Program-made: the position numbers and the translations under genes
Source of the DNA: Obelidium mucronatum
Taxonomy: Eukaryota > Chytridiomycota > Chytridiomycetes > Chytridiales > Chytriomycetaceae
DNA length: 64,000 nucleotides
Direction: 5' to 3'
Assembly: GCA_025765595.1 (NCBI GenBank)
Contig: JAIVFH010000027.1
Coordinates: forward strand, 62,001 to 126,000
Notes under the pieces: generated by a model
What the model saw: the letters and a program-made list of their open reading frames with translations, nothing else
What the model was told of the DNA's origin: nothing
Database searches by the model: none
In this document: one piece after another, positions 11,595 to 23,507 of the stretch
Numbering within the stretch: the first letter of the stretch is position 1
Layout of the letters: each line of letters opens with the position of its first letter

Positions 11595-12126
11595 GGGGAT
11601 AAAAAGAAACTTGGATACAGTTGGTACCTCTTGGGCTTTGACACGCCAGGAACATTCTGTAAGGTCCGTAAGAGAGTTTCCATCCTTGAGAAAGTGCTTC
11701 TTGTGGTAATTCCAAAACCAGCGGTATCTTTCACCCCCTGATAAATTTGCAAGAACTAGAGTACCATCTGATGCAAACATATCTGGGGCCGAAAGGGGAT
11801 CTAAATTCCGCAATCCACTTGCAATAACATCGGTAAGTGTCGTTGTACTCAATGGCATCGATACAGTCGGTTCCGTGGAGATGTCTAGGGAGAAAATGTC
11901 GTTATACGTATGGAGACTGCTGAATCAACCAACCTGAATAGCCTGGAACGACAGCAGCCAGACGACGATTAAATTCCTGCAGAGCAATATGCATCAAATA
12001 CGGCTGAGGCGCCTTGAAATAGTTTTCATTTGAAACGCTCAGTCGATGAGCCGTTTTCGCGAGGTTGCCTGGATTGATGTACTCCTCAATAAATGATTGA
12101 GCGTAAACCAAAGACATGGCATTGGT
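10025..12126 (-). repeat. Three-unit protein-coding tandem repeat array in the active-type resolvase gene
   Basis: Three A halves (about 11650-11860, 10870-11100 and 10150-10370) share LDPxSAxDxFxSDGxL, then RWFWxYxxxHF, then NSLxDLxECxWRVK. Three B halves (about 11934-12126, 11171-11370 and 10459-10650) share YAQSFIEE and HIALQEFxRRLAA. Copies are much more alike within this gene than to those of the paralogue. The linkers between A and B are long, polar and unlike each other. One A/B boundary carries an extra phase-0 intron. Confidence 0.8.
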
Positions 12127-13296
12127 TTGCCCTTGATAGGAATTATTTTCTGGTTGTTTATGAGTATCAGGCAGCAACAAATCCTGGCTGTCTTGATTAT
12201 CAGGGGGTGGCTCAAGTTCGTTGTTGGACAATTCCGAATGATTGATTTTCTGGGGATCTTCTTTCTGTATTGAAGCAGTCATCATTGGCAGATCATGATC
12301 TACATTCTGTAGTGATTCCAATGGCGTTGTGGTTCTGGACGTTTGAACAGTGTAAACTGGGTATTCGGCCAATAGATTCCAAGAATTATCTCGCCACTAG
12401 TCAGATTCAACGGCATTAATTTTTGAACAGATCTTGTAGCGATTCTTACCTGTGTATACGAGAGTCCCATCAGCATGGCATCTGCCATATCGTCTTTCTT
12501 TTTTGACGCACGAAAGACGTCAACTAAATCCTTGGAGATTAATATTTGATCGCCGTTTTTGAGAATATCAATTACGCGGCAAATTGCGGCTTTCTTCTTC
12601 AAGGCACCGTGCTGATTCAGATTGTTCCAATTTGCGACAAGTGTAGCTGATATAGATTTTACAACGCCCTTGTTCGAGCACATTCCAAATAACTGTGGCT
12701 TCTATAGCAGCGCAACGTACAATAGATTGAGATGTGCTTGTCATGGGTCTCCAAGACTGCCTCTCAATCACAACATGAACATCCTGCATACAGATACTTC
12801 TGCTCGATAATAATCTGCTCAAAAATTCCGAAAGGTTTTCAACCAATCGTGCGGGGCTATACGAGTTTTGTAGATCGTCCACTGGCTCCACACCCCAAGA
12901 GACAACCACATCCTTAACTCTTTCCAATTTTCGGTCCGGATGCAGGTTTATGAGAACATGACCCAAATTTACAACCCCAATGTCGATAGCGAGAATGTAT
13001 TTGGGTGGAGGTGTTGTTTGAAGTTCGGACAAGTGTTTGACTATTCGATCTGCGAATTGGGACTTTGTTGTTGCTGATTGAGTTGATACCCCGCATTCTC
13101 GTATGATTTTCTTGAGTTCTTGGCCTGACAGCGCGGTAAATGAGCTTTTTGTTTGTGGTCAGTGTCAAGCCGGGGTTAGCACTCTCTCTGAGCGGGCTTA
13201 CCCATCGGTGTTTGATTGTTTTTTGGCGGCTGCTCTTTTGGTTGAATAAGCCGCGATGTGCTTGCGGCAGACAAAGGAGAGGACCGACCGCCACAT
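10025..13296 (-). CDS. Mitochondrial Cce1/Ydc2-type Holliday junction resolvase fused to three tandem repeats (one frame break), 967 aa if read through
   Basis: Seven exons: 13202-13296, 12450-13144, 11934-12396, 11628-11884, 11171-11534, 10459-11121 and 10025-10392. The start MWRSVLSFVCRKHIAAYS is a typical mitochondrial presequence. Then come a SAP-like domain (SGQELKKIIRECGVS) and the RNase H-like core with its expected acidic residues: YILAIDIGVVNLGHV, DVHVVIERQSWRP and KKDDMADAMLMGLSY. Cce1/Ydc2 enzymes cut four-way junctions in mitochondrial DNA. Exon 2 has one extra base in the CCC run at 12667-12669 (GGG on the coding strand); skipping it restores both homology and intron phase. The remainder is half B, A, B, A+B and A of the repeat also found in the gene at 2941-7446. 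The A copies here are very alike, implying recent expansion. Confidence 0.8.
11564..11593. repeat. G30 homopolymer inside an intron
   Basis: Thirty consecutive G on the plus strand, then T and four more G. On the coding strand it is a C30 pyrimidine tract in the middle of the 93-nt intron 11535-11627 of the resolvase gene. Confidence 0.95.
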
Positions 13297-13475
13297 TGGC
13301 GGGTTTTTTTATTAGTTAAACTTGTCCAGTCTCGGACCTTGAAGCAGCATTCTGGATTCGCTTATTTTCTGTCTCAATGCAGAAGAGATCGGATTCTTGA
13401 TCTTTGCGCCAACTTTTGGTGTCGCGCGAAATCAAATAAAACACTTTGAACTGTAGCCGAAAAATTGGACTTTAA

Positions 13476-15126
13476 TCAACTCGCAAACATATTTCCATAC
13501 ATTTTCTTCTCCTTCATCTGTGCAGCCTTCAATTTCACCTCCAGTTCCTTTTCTTCCTTCTTCAGCTCTACAAACTCTCCTTTATCTTCAGAAGTACCTC
13601 GTCCAAGAAATATATCACGCAATGCCGCCAAGTCTTTCTGCGCCAGCTCCAAGTCTCTGCCAATCTTGCGGTAAGCCTGTTGAAAAGACATCATTTAGCA
13701 ACGTGGTTTGTGTGCTGCGACCAATCATACCTGAGCACGGCGGAAAAGCGCCTTCACATTGGTAGTATCGTTTTTCAGGACCTCAGAACACTGGATAATA
13801 ACCGTACTGTACTCTCCCACCTTTCAGCTTGCAAGCAGCGTAATTCAGGCGGCATGCCTGCATGAGAGAGATAACCAGACTCGGGTTAATACCATTGTTT
13901 CCAGAATAGTCAGGATTGGCTATCTTTTCCTCCATTTCTTTGACATAAAGTTCCACAGAAGAAGTTGTAAATTCGGTCGGAACGGTACGTCCAAGTTTCT
14001 CCAATCGCTTTCTTTCCAAGACGCGTCGTCGCACCTCTTCTCTCCATTTCCTCTTTCCACTTTGATACTTCACGCTGCATATCGGTAACACTGGGACTGG
14101 TGCTCAAGCTTTCGAGTAATACAAGTGCCCGCGTGTATTTGGCACAAGCACCTTCCCAATCACCTTGTTGGTACAGTTTTCCACCTTCATCTTTTCGTTT
14201 CGGAGCCTCCAAATACTTTTCCAATGCATTCATTTCCCATACTTCCTTTTGGAAACCACCGGGCTCAACAACTTCCAACAATTCAATCTCTAGCTCCAAC
14301 ACAGCACCGGTTAAAAGCAATAAATCGCGCTGAGTCTCCTAACGCTTCAGGATCGTTTGCGATTCCTTGAGCAGCACAGCATCCAGTTGTACGAATAGGC
14401 GGTTTCCCTTGCGCAATCAAGGCACGGTTTCGTTTCTCTTGCCGGAAGTAAGGACTCTAGCTGAGCGTATCCATCTGTCTCGGACGGCATACATAAAAAT
14501 CTAGATTTGGATCCTGCTGTCATAGTTTTGACGCATTTTTCGAGCATTGGGACCTGAGAATCCGAGTCCAATTCGTAGTTCAAAGTAAGGTGTATCAGGA
14601 GGATTTGTATCAGTGGAAGAGCCAATGAGTTTGCGGATCGGTTTCTGCGTGGAAGGGGATGGAGTAGGTAATGAGGGAGTGGTGAGTGGCTCAGAGGGTG
14701 GAGCAGATTTGACAGCTGGGGCATTGGATGAAGCCAGTTTGAGTTGGGAAATCAAAGCTTCCAAATTCTGTGCCCGTTCCTTCAGCGCGTCTTCTCTCGT
14801 TGATTTTGAGGGCTCGTTTGATCCGCAACAGCCGTTCTTGTGTTCGTGTTGTTTGTCTTTTGGTGTATGTTGGTTCAGTTACACCTAAGACACAAGTTGA
14901 TTTACTACGCACCCTTCTTGTGTCCCGCTGCATGGTCATGGCTGATTCTTTTTACTTCTTCGTCGGCAGCTGCTTGGAGCTCTGGCGTTACGTACGCAAA
15001 GACTGTGAAGTTGAACCGGGCATTTGAACCCTTTGACCACGTTGGTTTGCTCGACGTTCCTTCGCGAATTGGTATTTTGTAGATTTGCGATGAAGGGTCA
15101 ATGGGGGGCGGTAGTGCGTTCATCAT
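13476..15126 (-). CDS. AIP/XAP2-like FKBP-TPR co-chaperone, interrupted by six single-base insertions
   Basis: Three exons: 14913-15126, 13731-14884 and 13476-13676. The order matches AIP: an FKBP-like N-domain (IYKIPIREGTSS, PYFELRIGLGF, VPMLEKCVKTM), the cysteine pair region (GCCAAQGIAND), LEIELLEVVEP, and then TPRs ending VKALFRRAQAYRKIGRD. AIP binds Hsp90/Hsc70 tails through its TPRs; its FKBP domain normally lacks isomerase activity. Reading the middle exon needs removal of one base at about six places (near 14850, 14557, 14443, 14322, 14038 and 13818). Six insertions exactly reconcile the exon length with the flanking intron phases, and no in-frame stops remain. So it is either a decayed gene or a good gene with sequence errors. 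The 14850 site is the least certain. Confidence 0.7.
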
Positions 15127-15464
15127 TTCGGATAACTTTAAGACTGTTAAGTATTTGTTTGTTGATCACAGGCGAACTGGTTATCGCTGCGGCTCATCCA
15201 ACCTCATCCTCCCACTTTCGATTTCCACTTCTAAGAAACTTCTTGTATCAGCGATCACCAATGAAATTTTTTCACCGCAAGATGAGTTTCAAATGAGTTT
15301 CGAATTGACATTGTGATTGTTACGAACTGAATTTTTAGTCAGGAGACACCCTGCTGATACAACAGTTGTCGTGTCTGTGATACCCGGCGCTGTGATTCCC
15401 AGTCTTTTAGACGCCTCTGAACCTTGAAAATTTACTGTGACCAAAAGACAGCCAATCAATCAGC
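15127..15464. other. Intergenic region between divergent genes
   Basis: 338 bp separating the AIP-like gene from the coiled-coil gene, presumably a shared divergent promoter. A CCAAT sequence (in AGCCAATCAATC) lies just upstream of the ATG at 15465. I saw no RNA gene or repeat. Confidence 0.5.
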
Positions 15465-18400
15465 ATGTCATCGCTACCAGTGCCATCGCGGAAGCCGTCA
15501 GTTGCAACGAACCTGCATTCAGCCATCCAGCAGCATGTACAAACTCCCCAAACACCTGCCACGCCTCACCTCAGCAGTCCCACATCAAACTCAACCCAAA
15601 AGACACCAACAAGCAGTCCCGCCCCTTCCACCGCTGCCCCACCCTCAATTGCACCATCAATGAAACGCCAGAAATCATTTGCAAACAGTTATGCTCGCAG
15701 CAATAGCGGAACCGGAAAGAGTCGCAGAGAATCAGACACAAAACCCCTTCCCGAGTGGAACAGCTCCAAAGTAATCAACCAAAAGGCGCCGTCGGTTGCA
15801 ATCGCCAGGTCAAAGTCCTATGCGGCGAGTCTCAAGAAGGGAAAGTCTGGAAACGTTCTTGAGTCCAACTTTGACGGTGCTTCAACCTCTTTTGGTGGAG
15901 GTGGTGATGCGGAATGGTTCAATGGTCAACCGAAAAGCACAAGAACATTACAAGGGCGAGTCTTTGAGCTAGAAGGTTTATTGGAAATCGCCTTGAAAGA
16001 TTTGGAGGCTGCCAACTCTCAGTGTGAGGAACTGGTTGGCTGTCATCGTTTTGAACTGGATAACATCAAAATGGAGATGGTGACAATGAAAGAGGAGATG
16101 ACAGCGGAAATGACAACCAGAGAAGAAACATCAGGAGTGGAAATCAAGCTATTGAAATCGGAGAATGATTCTCTGAGAGTCAAGACGGAGATGCAAATGA
16201 AGGAGATTTCGAAACTACACGAGCAAGGGGTGCTTATGGGACAGACCATTACAACGCAGGAAGTTGAATTGAGTTCTTTAAAGGCCGAATGTGAAGGGGC
16301 AAAGAGAAGAACTGCGATACTGCAACAGGAAATCGTCAGGCTGCAGGAGCAGGCTGTAACTACAGCCCAAGATGGAATGGCGCTAGAAGTTGAAATGGAA
16401 TCTTCTTTGAAAACCATCGATGCACTGAATCTCCGACTATCATCTGAAAAGGATGACCATGAACGACAAGTCTGTGCCCTCAAAGAAAATTTCGGAGCAT
16501 TAGTCAACAAATTAGAAGCTGAATTGACCGAAATTAAAGCTTCAGATATCAAAAAAGCTACCGAAATCATCTCTCTGAACTCTCTCTTGGTGGTGGCACA
16601 AACTGAGAATACGAACCTTCGTGAAGCGCTCGCCAAACTCGAGAATATTCAACAACAGAGTCTCTCCACTATTGATGAATTGAAGAAAACTGTGTCCGAG
16701 CACATTTCGCATATCTCGTCGTTGGTAAGATGTTATGAGGCTGGTTTTTTTTTCAGTGCTAATCTCCACTTAAAATAGACACAGCAACTTGAACAATTTA
16801 TTGAAAACAAGAACCAGTTAGAAGTTTTATTGATGGAACGAAACACTCAAGTCGATACCCTCCGCGAACAAATATTTGACCTCAACATAAACCACGAAAA
16901 GACTGTTGCAGCCATTCAATCCACAGCTGAACTTCAACTTTCGCAACAAACTGAAGAACTTGAACGCTTGAAAAACGACCTCATATTTATTGTAAGCTCT
17001 ACTTTTCCATCGTTTCTTTCACGCAACTAACGAAAAATACCCATGTAGACTCAAAGGGAACAATCACTGAACATTCAAGCAACCGAATTGACTGCTCTTT
17101 TGGATTCAACTCGGTCTGAATCGGAAAAGTCTCTCTCTTCCGCCACAGCCGACCACGAGATGGTTTTAGAATCACTCAAGCAAAGCACGACAAAGATTAT
17201 ATCCGAGAAAGAGTCCATAATCTCCAAACTCACAGAGAGTGTGGCTTCTTTGGTATGATATATACTTTACCAAGTATTCAGAGGGAACCAGACTAAAAGT
17301 ACCAATTTCAGACCACCAGAATGGAAGATGCAATCAACAATGGATTAAATATGTCTAAATCCCTCGAAACAGCGTCAAATGAGTTGCAAATCTCGCGCGA
17401 TTCTCTTGCATCACACCGGTCTGAATTGGAAGCCATGAAGCTATCCGCCAAAACGCTGGCATCTGAGAATGACGCGAAGCTTTCCGAACTGAAACAAGAA
17501 TCCGATGTTCTGGTTTGTTCTTTTCTGTTGTTGTTGTTATTATGACAATCAAAAAATGTGGATGATAAGTGATTTAATAATTATTTCAGCGAAACCAATT
17601 GAAAGAAGCTGCAGCCAGAGAACTTGATTTATCAAATCAACTCAATTCTATGCGAAAAGATTTGGAGTCCGCCCACGGATCCATGTCATCCAAGATTGAT
17701 GAACTGACGTCTTTAAAGCTTTCTATGGAAACCACCATTTCTGAACAGAACAAATCGATGGACTTGTTGGTGAGATAATTTTTAATAATCTTGCATTTTT
17801 TGTGTTCTAATTGGCATATTATGTTTTCTCAGCGTCAAGAAGTTTCAACACGGGATTTAATCGCACAAGAAACCTCTCAAAAGCTTGTCGAAACTCAAGG
17901 CAATTTTGAACGTAAGGTGGCAGCAGCTGAAGCGACCTCATCGCGACATGGAGAAGCTATGGAAGCTCTCAGATCCTCATATGAATCATCTTTGGCAACG
18001 AAAGATGGTTCAATTGCTCTATTAACTGAGCAAATCAAAGAATTGGTGAGACCAAGAATTTTTTTTGAAGTGAAGCAGAGTTCTGACGATATTCTATAGA
18101 CTCTCAAATCACAACAAACGGCTACTAGAAATTTAGAATTAGAAGAATCTCTAAATAAGACACTCGCTGAACTCAAAAGAGTTGAAACGGAACATTTGAA
18201 AAAGTCCAAGGAACTTGATGACGGTTTAATCCGCTTTCAAGAGCAATCTCGCGACATAAAATCCAAGAATCAATACCTTTCCCAAGAAATAGAAACCAAG
18301 AATGCAACTATCCAAGATCTTCAATCTCAAATATCTAGTAATGAAACAGAATACCGGGACACTCTGGACTCAATGACAATCAAAGCGGCCAACGACCTGA

Positions 18401-19040
18401 AAATTATGCAAGACGAAATCGACAAGCTCAAATCAAGTGGATCCCTGGTGGACTCACTGAAATTGGAGCTTGAGAATGTTCAAGCCGAGAAAACACGACT
18501 TCAAACGCTTGTCGATGAATCTGCTCATCAAAGTAAACTAGCCAGCATCAAAATCACAGAATATGAAACCACGATTGGCAAAATGAAAGAGGAAGCTAAA
18601 TATACAGTAAGAACTTAATAATTAATTCGTTACCTCATCCAACCTAACTCATGTGCCTCTGGCGAAATTAGACAAAACGGCTCGAAATCGTTGAGAAAAA
18701 CCTTGAACTCATGAACGCAAGAAACGTTCGCCGAGTTCAAGACTCTCGTTTCAAAAACTCCGAATCTACGGCTTCAGGGAGAAACAGCATCATCAGAAGT
18801 CCTGAGCCCAGCTCTTCATCATCTACCAGAAGCAGTATAGATGTTCGAGAGGCGGCAGCGCCTCCAACTCCATCTACACGTTCAAGCTTCCAAAGATCCT
18901 CATCCAATCGCGGCTCATTAGTACCTATTGAAGATAATGAAGTCTCATCCTCTAATAGTCGACCGACTTCAGTGATAAATCGGTCCGAAACACCACTTGA
19001 TTCTGTAACATCATTGTTAGATAGTGCCTTTGGTTTATAA
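15465..19040 (+). CDS. Long coiled-coil protein with Ser/Pro-rich ends, 1048 aa
   Basis: Eight exons, all joined by phase-0 introns: 15465-16724, 16779-16991, 17049-17252, 17312-17512, 17590-17769, 17833-18045, 18100-18606 and 18672-19040. Residues 1-150 are low-complexity and rich in Ser, Pro, Thr and Lys, as in microtubule-associated basic regions. About 165-1000 is almost continuous heptad-repeat coiled coil, and the last 110 residues are Ser-rich. There is no recognisable motor, GRIP or calponin domain. Architecture resembles the gene at 43124-45753. A structural or cytoskeletal scaffold role is the most that can be inferred. No frame breaks over 3.1 kb of coding sequence. Confidence 0.85.
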
Positions 19041-19203
19041 GTTGTTCAACGCCCCCATTTTTCTCTCAAATTCATTTTTTTTATCTTCTCCTCCCCTTTT
19101 GAATGAAGTAAATACCAATATTGACATTATTTAATGCACGAGTGACAGTTCAGAAGTGGAGATTACGTTTTGTGTCAACTTCTAAAAATAGGAAGGAAAA
19201 AAA

Positions 19204-20123
19204 ATGATGGTTACAGATGACATGCTTCAACTCGTCCAGCAGCAAATTAGAGACAGTATCGAAACAGGATCAACGCCTGCCGCTGCCCGAATGCGCGATG
19301 CAGTAGCTGCCTTGGGTCCAATCACAGTGTCTGTCCTGACACCGGATCTCATTGACGATTGTGCAAGATTAATCCAAGATTGTTTTGCGGATGAACCGTT
19401 GGGGATGTCTTGTGGGCGGACTGTAGAGACTGCAGAGGGTGATAAGGCGAGGAAACGGGCTTTTATACAGTTGAGTTACGAATCACGTGGTTTACTTTAA
19501 TGTCTTAATTACTAATTATTGAATCCATTGTTTTTGGGGTAAGGCTGGCTGCTAACAAACAGGAAGCGGATGGCAAGAAGACGTCAGTTGTTGTGAAAGC
19601 TGGATCACACGTGATTGCAGCGACAATAACATATGCCCGGAGCAACAACTTCAAACCCTTTGAACACGACGAATCGATAGAACTTTCCGTAGATAAACGA
19701 GTTCATTCAATGTTCTTGTTGTTGGATTCGAAAGCTGTCGTGGAACTGGATAAGCAAAGTCTGCCGCATGACAATGCGTTGGAAATCGTTTTTGGGGTGA
19801 CGAGATTGGATTTTCGGGGATCACTTGAAGGGCCGGCTTTTGATTGTGATGCTGCTGCTGACGGTGGTGGTGGGGTGTTGAAAGGTGGATTTGGATTCTC
19901 TATATACCAGCGATTGTCGTTCTTGGTTGAAGCATTGGCTTTGAAGCATGGATACACGGCGGTTTACTCACATTCTCACGATATTTCAGCAGCGCGGCGG
20001 GCTGGTTGTGGATGGAACGAGATTGTGTCGATTGCGTTTTCTGATCTGCCAAAGAATATCGCTGTGACTCCAGTTAGTGGTAGAAGCCAAAAGTTCATGT
20101 ACAAGCGACTAAAAGACGTATAA
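19204..20123 (+). CDS. GNAT-fold acetyltransferase-like protein
   Basis: Two exons, roughly 19204-19470 and 19563-20123. The N-terminal half has the N-acetyltransferase lead-in LTPDLIDDCARLIQDCFADE. The C-terminal half has YTAVYSHSHDISAARRAG, matching the GNAT helix where a residue near the acetyl-CoA thiol is followed by small residues. The splice junction is not settled: the donor GTTGAG at 19470 with the acceptor before GAAGCGG leaves the phase one base short, while other pairings are possible. The ORF also contains a disordered glycine run (DGGGGVLKGG). The acceptor substrate cannot be told. The start is the first ATG (MMVTDD); the second Met is equally possible. Confidence 0.6.
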
Positions 20124-20303
20124 CAATCAATTCGATTCAAGCATACAACGAAAACGAAATTTTTTTATGATGCGAGGTTGTGTTTTGGATTTAGCACGAA
20201 AGTTTCAAATCCCTTTCCACATCTCCGCCCTGGATAGCCTTCAGCCATCTCCTTGACAGGGATTCCACGGAAAACTGAGGAAGGCGCCGGAAAGAGTGGA
20301 AAA

Positions 20304-21156
20304 ATGAATCAACAACCCACAGAAACCCTGATGTTAATCACATCGTTTCTACACCCTCACGATGCAATGAAACTCCAACACATGAACACACGATTCGCTC
20401 GATTCATTACATTTGATTCCCACTTTGCAATCCAACACATGCATCGCTGCTGTGCTGCTACCTCATCACCAGTGGCGGACCCAGATTCCATTGAGCTTTC
20501 TTGCATCAACAGAACGTATGCCCTCGCCTTCCTCATTTGCTTTGGATTCACAAAGTCGGTTGAGAAACTGGGGTCTCATCTATTCATGGCGCCCTTGAAA
20601 GTCGCCTTGAATCACCGATACTTTGACCCCACAATGGACGACAACAGACTGATTCGGTACGCGGCTTACAACGGGAACGCTGGATTGACAAGTCTACTGC
20701 TGAAACATGAGTTGATGGACCCGGGTGTGGATGATGATTACGCTATTCGCCATGCATCGAGGCTTGGACATACTGAAGTTGTGAGGGTGCTTGCTGACGT
20801 CGGCGCAAGTGAATCCTGCGGCACAAGATAATTACTGCATTCGGTTAGCTTGTCAGAAGGGCCATGTTCAGATTGTGAAGCTGTTGTTGGATTCAAAGAG
20901 GGTTGATCCGTCCGCTGGACAGAATTGGGCGTTGCGAACTGCTAGCTACAAAGGGTTTAAAGAGATTGTAGATTTGCTGTTGAGATCTGAGTTGGTTGAT
21001 CCTGCTCTTCAAGTGGAGCCTCCAGTTCCTGGTGGATTGGGGGTGGGGGGAGATGAAGATCAGGTTGGGTGCGGGGCAATCTTCAGTAACAGATTCACAC
21101 CTGTACTTCAGCGGTTGTATAATTTAATTCCGAAAGCGTTCCATTTGATTAATTGA
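20304..21156 (+). CDS. Ankyrin-repeat protein with F-box-like N-terminus, one frame break
   Basis: Single exon. Residues 1-40 (TETLMLITSFLHPHDAMKL) resemble an F-box helix set. Ankyrin-type repeats follow, of the diverged kind common in large fungal and chytrid families, with the pattern LIRYAAYNGNAGLTSLLLKH, AIRHASRLGHTEVVRVL and CIRLACQKGHVQIVKLLLDS. One extra base near 20790 (GTG C TTG CTG) breaks the third repeat; removing it restores a 283-residue protein. F-box-ankyrin proteins usually act as substrate adaptors of SCF ubiquitin ligases; whether this F-box is real is uncertain. The C-terminal 30 residues lack repeats. Confidence 0.65.
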
Positions 21157-21296
21157 TATCAGAGAAGTAATAGAAATGAAAATCTAGTTTTTGAGGGAGA
21201 AATTGTCTGAAGTTATTTTGTCACTGATCTCAAGTTAAAAAAACCCGCTGAGAACCTGATAGACCCTCCTTTCAAGTTCAAATATAGCAATACAAT

Positions 21297-23451
21297 ATGG
21301 TTGCTGCAGGATCCGAGAAACCCGATTACAGTGTCAAGCCTATGGGCGTCAATAGCAAGAGAAAGTGTCCATGATGTAATCTTTTTGGTTCTCTTTCTCG
21401 TCTGGTGGTGTGGAATGTGGATAATAGCCAACACGGCGATGAAATACGGAAATCCAGCTTGGCTTTTGTAAGTGTTTGTTATATGCTCGAAATGTTTGAG
21501 AGGGTTGAAACAAAAAAAACGCGTTTTCGAATAGACTCGCAATTGATTCGCACGGGAACCGTTGTGGAACCCCAGTCACCTATAATGGCATTTCTTTGGA
21601 AGATAAACCGGTGTTGTATTACACAAATCCCGCTGCACCTGCGGCCTTTCCTTCCGTATGCCTTGCCAGCTGCCCAAACACTACTGCAACACCCTCATCT
21701 ACGAAACTATATTGCGACTATGGAGTAAATCCCTATGCAACTGGAATTAATGCCACAGCTTTGCAAGAAACGTTCACCTGTGCTGCTTTGATCATTAAAT
21801 CCGAGTCAGTGTTGGGACGATGTATTCCCAACGATCCGGCCATCACCACGTTTGCAGCAAGTGGATTAACAACAGCCTCAAACTCACTTCAATCCATCTT
21901 AACGGATGTGGAAAACTGTTGGCCGTTTTACATTGGTGCCGTGTTTTTGGCTCTCATCATATCGTTTCTTTGGGCGTACCTGCTCAAGATATTTGCGAAA
22001 CCCATGGTCTGGTTCACTGTAATCCTGGTGAATTTGACGTTTGGCGGAATTGCTCTGTTTTGTTACTTTTTTTGGCAAAAGGAATATGCTTTTTCGATTT
22101 CAAATGAAGTTGGTCACGATGCCGTCCAAGTTGAATGGCAATGGCAAACTGCAAAATACGGCTGCTTTATATTTACAGCCTTATTCGCAATTTGTGTGCT
22201 TGTTACCATCTTCATGAGAAACAAAATTCGAATCGCTTGTGAAGTTTTGAAGGAGACGTCAACAGCTATCGGGAAAATGCCGGTTATCAGTTGAGATACA
22301 GTTTTTCGAAGAAGAAAAAACAGATTAATTTCATATTTTATAGTTATTAACCCTTTTTTTTTCTTTTCGAAAAAGTTTTCTTTCCATTGCTGTTATGGCT
22401 TGCAGCGGCTATCCTCTTTGTCTACTTCATCTTCATCACTCTTTACATTGTCAGTATCAACTCAAGTATCACTCTATCTGCTTTCAACCTTCCAATGACT
22501 CAAACTCAAGTAAACTACCTCCTTGTTTACCATCTCTTTGGATTCTTTTGGTGCTACGCCTTCTTTCAAGGATTCAACCAGATGACGATCGCAGGAAGCT
22601 TTGCAACGTACTATTGGACGCTTGATAAATCCAACATGCCAAAGCATCCTGTTAGATCGTCCATGTGGCGAACAGCGCGGTACCACCTTGGTTCTATAGC
22701 TCTTGGGGCCATGTTGATTGCAATTGTGCAAACTTTGAGATGCGTCATGTTGTTTGTCAAGAGATTGGCGAAAAAGAGTAGTCTCAAAATCTTGGTGCCT
22801 TTGATCAACTGTTGCCAGTGTTATTTGGCGTGGTTGGAAAAGCTTGTCAAGTGGATCAATAAGAATGGGTATATAATGGTGGCTATCACAGGCGATGGGT
22901 TTTGCAAGTCTTGTGGGGTGAGTTTGATTCAGATATATATCATCATCTAAACCGAAAAAAATAGCACGCATTGGCGCTCTTGATAAGAAATGGATTAAAG
23001 CTCATTGCAGTAGATTTGGTTGGAGATATGATTATTCTTCTCTCGAAAGTGTGCATTACCTCGTTGGTTGTTCTCATCTTTTACTTTTTCATCAATTGGC
23101 AAGCCGACTTGATTGACATTCAATTCATCTATGTGCCTTTGGTGATCATTGGAATCATTGCATTATTCGTGGCGTCTGGATTCATGGGAGTGTACGAAAT
23201 GGGAATCGATACCATCTTTCTTAGTTTCCTGGAGGACAGCGAGCGAAATGACGGGTCTCTTGCAAGTCCGTATTACATGTCAGATGCATTGAAGAATATA
23301 ATGCACGTCTCCAACAAGATGAGGGTGAGTTTGGTGTTGCTGTCGTTTCCTTTCAGGCCAAGACTGACGGGTTTATTATTTTTTCCGACAGGAGGAGGAT
23401 GCCAAGAAGAGAACCAAGCGCGTAGAGCCGATGGCGATGGAAGAGTATTAG
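21297..23451 (+). CDS. Choline-transporter-like (CTL/SLC44 family) membrane protein, 628 aa, one frame break
   Basis: Five exons: 21297-21467, 21535-22289, 22376-22917, 22965-23324 and 23392-23451. The first helix (HDVIFLVLFLVWWCGM) precedes the large cysteine-containing extracellular loop (HGNRCGTP, CLASCPNTT) typical of CTL proteins. About nine more helices follow, with the conserved FWCYAFFQGFNQMTIAGSFA and later a LIRNGLKLIAVD block. The family moves choline or ethanolamine across plasma or organelle membranes; fungal Pns1 is a member. An extra C at 21369-21370 (TGT C CAT) shifts the frame before the first helix; skipping it makes exon 1 end in the phase needed by exon 2. The short basic C-terminal tail is on its own exon. 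Confidence 0.85.
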
Positions 23452-23507
23452 AGTTATTCCGTTTATTATTTGATTAAATAATAAAAAAAAACACTCAAAA
23501 TCAAAGC

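Noticed and set aside
21213..21579. Minus-strand ORFs of 76-109 aa
   Set aside because: They lie over the first exon and first intron of the choline-transporter-like gene, which explains this DNA better on the plus strand.
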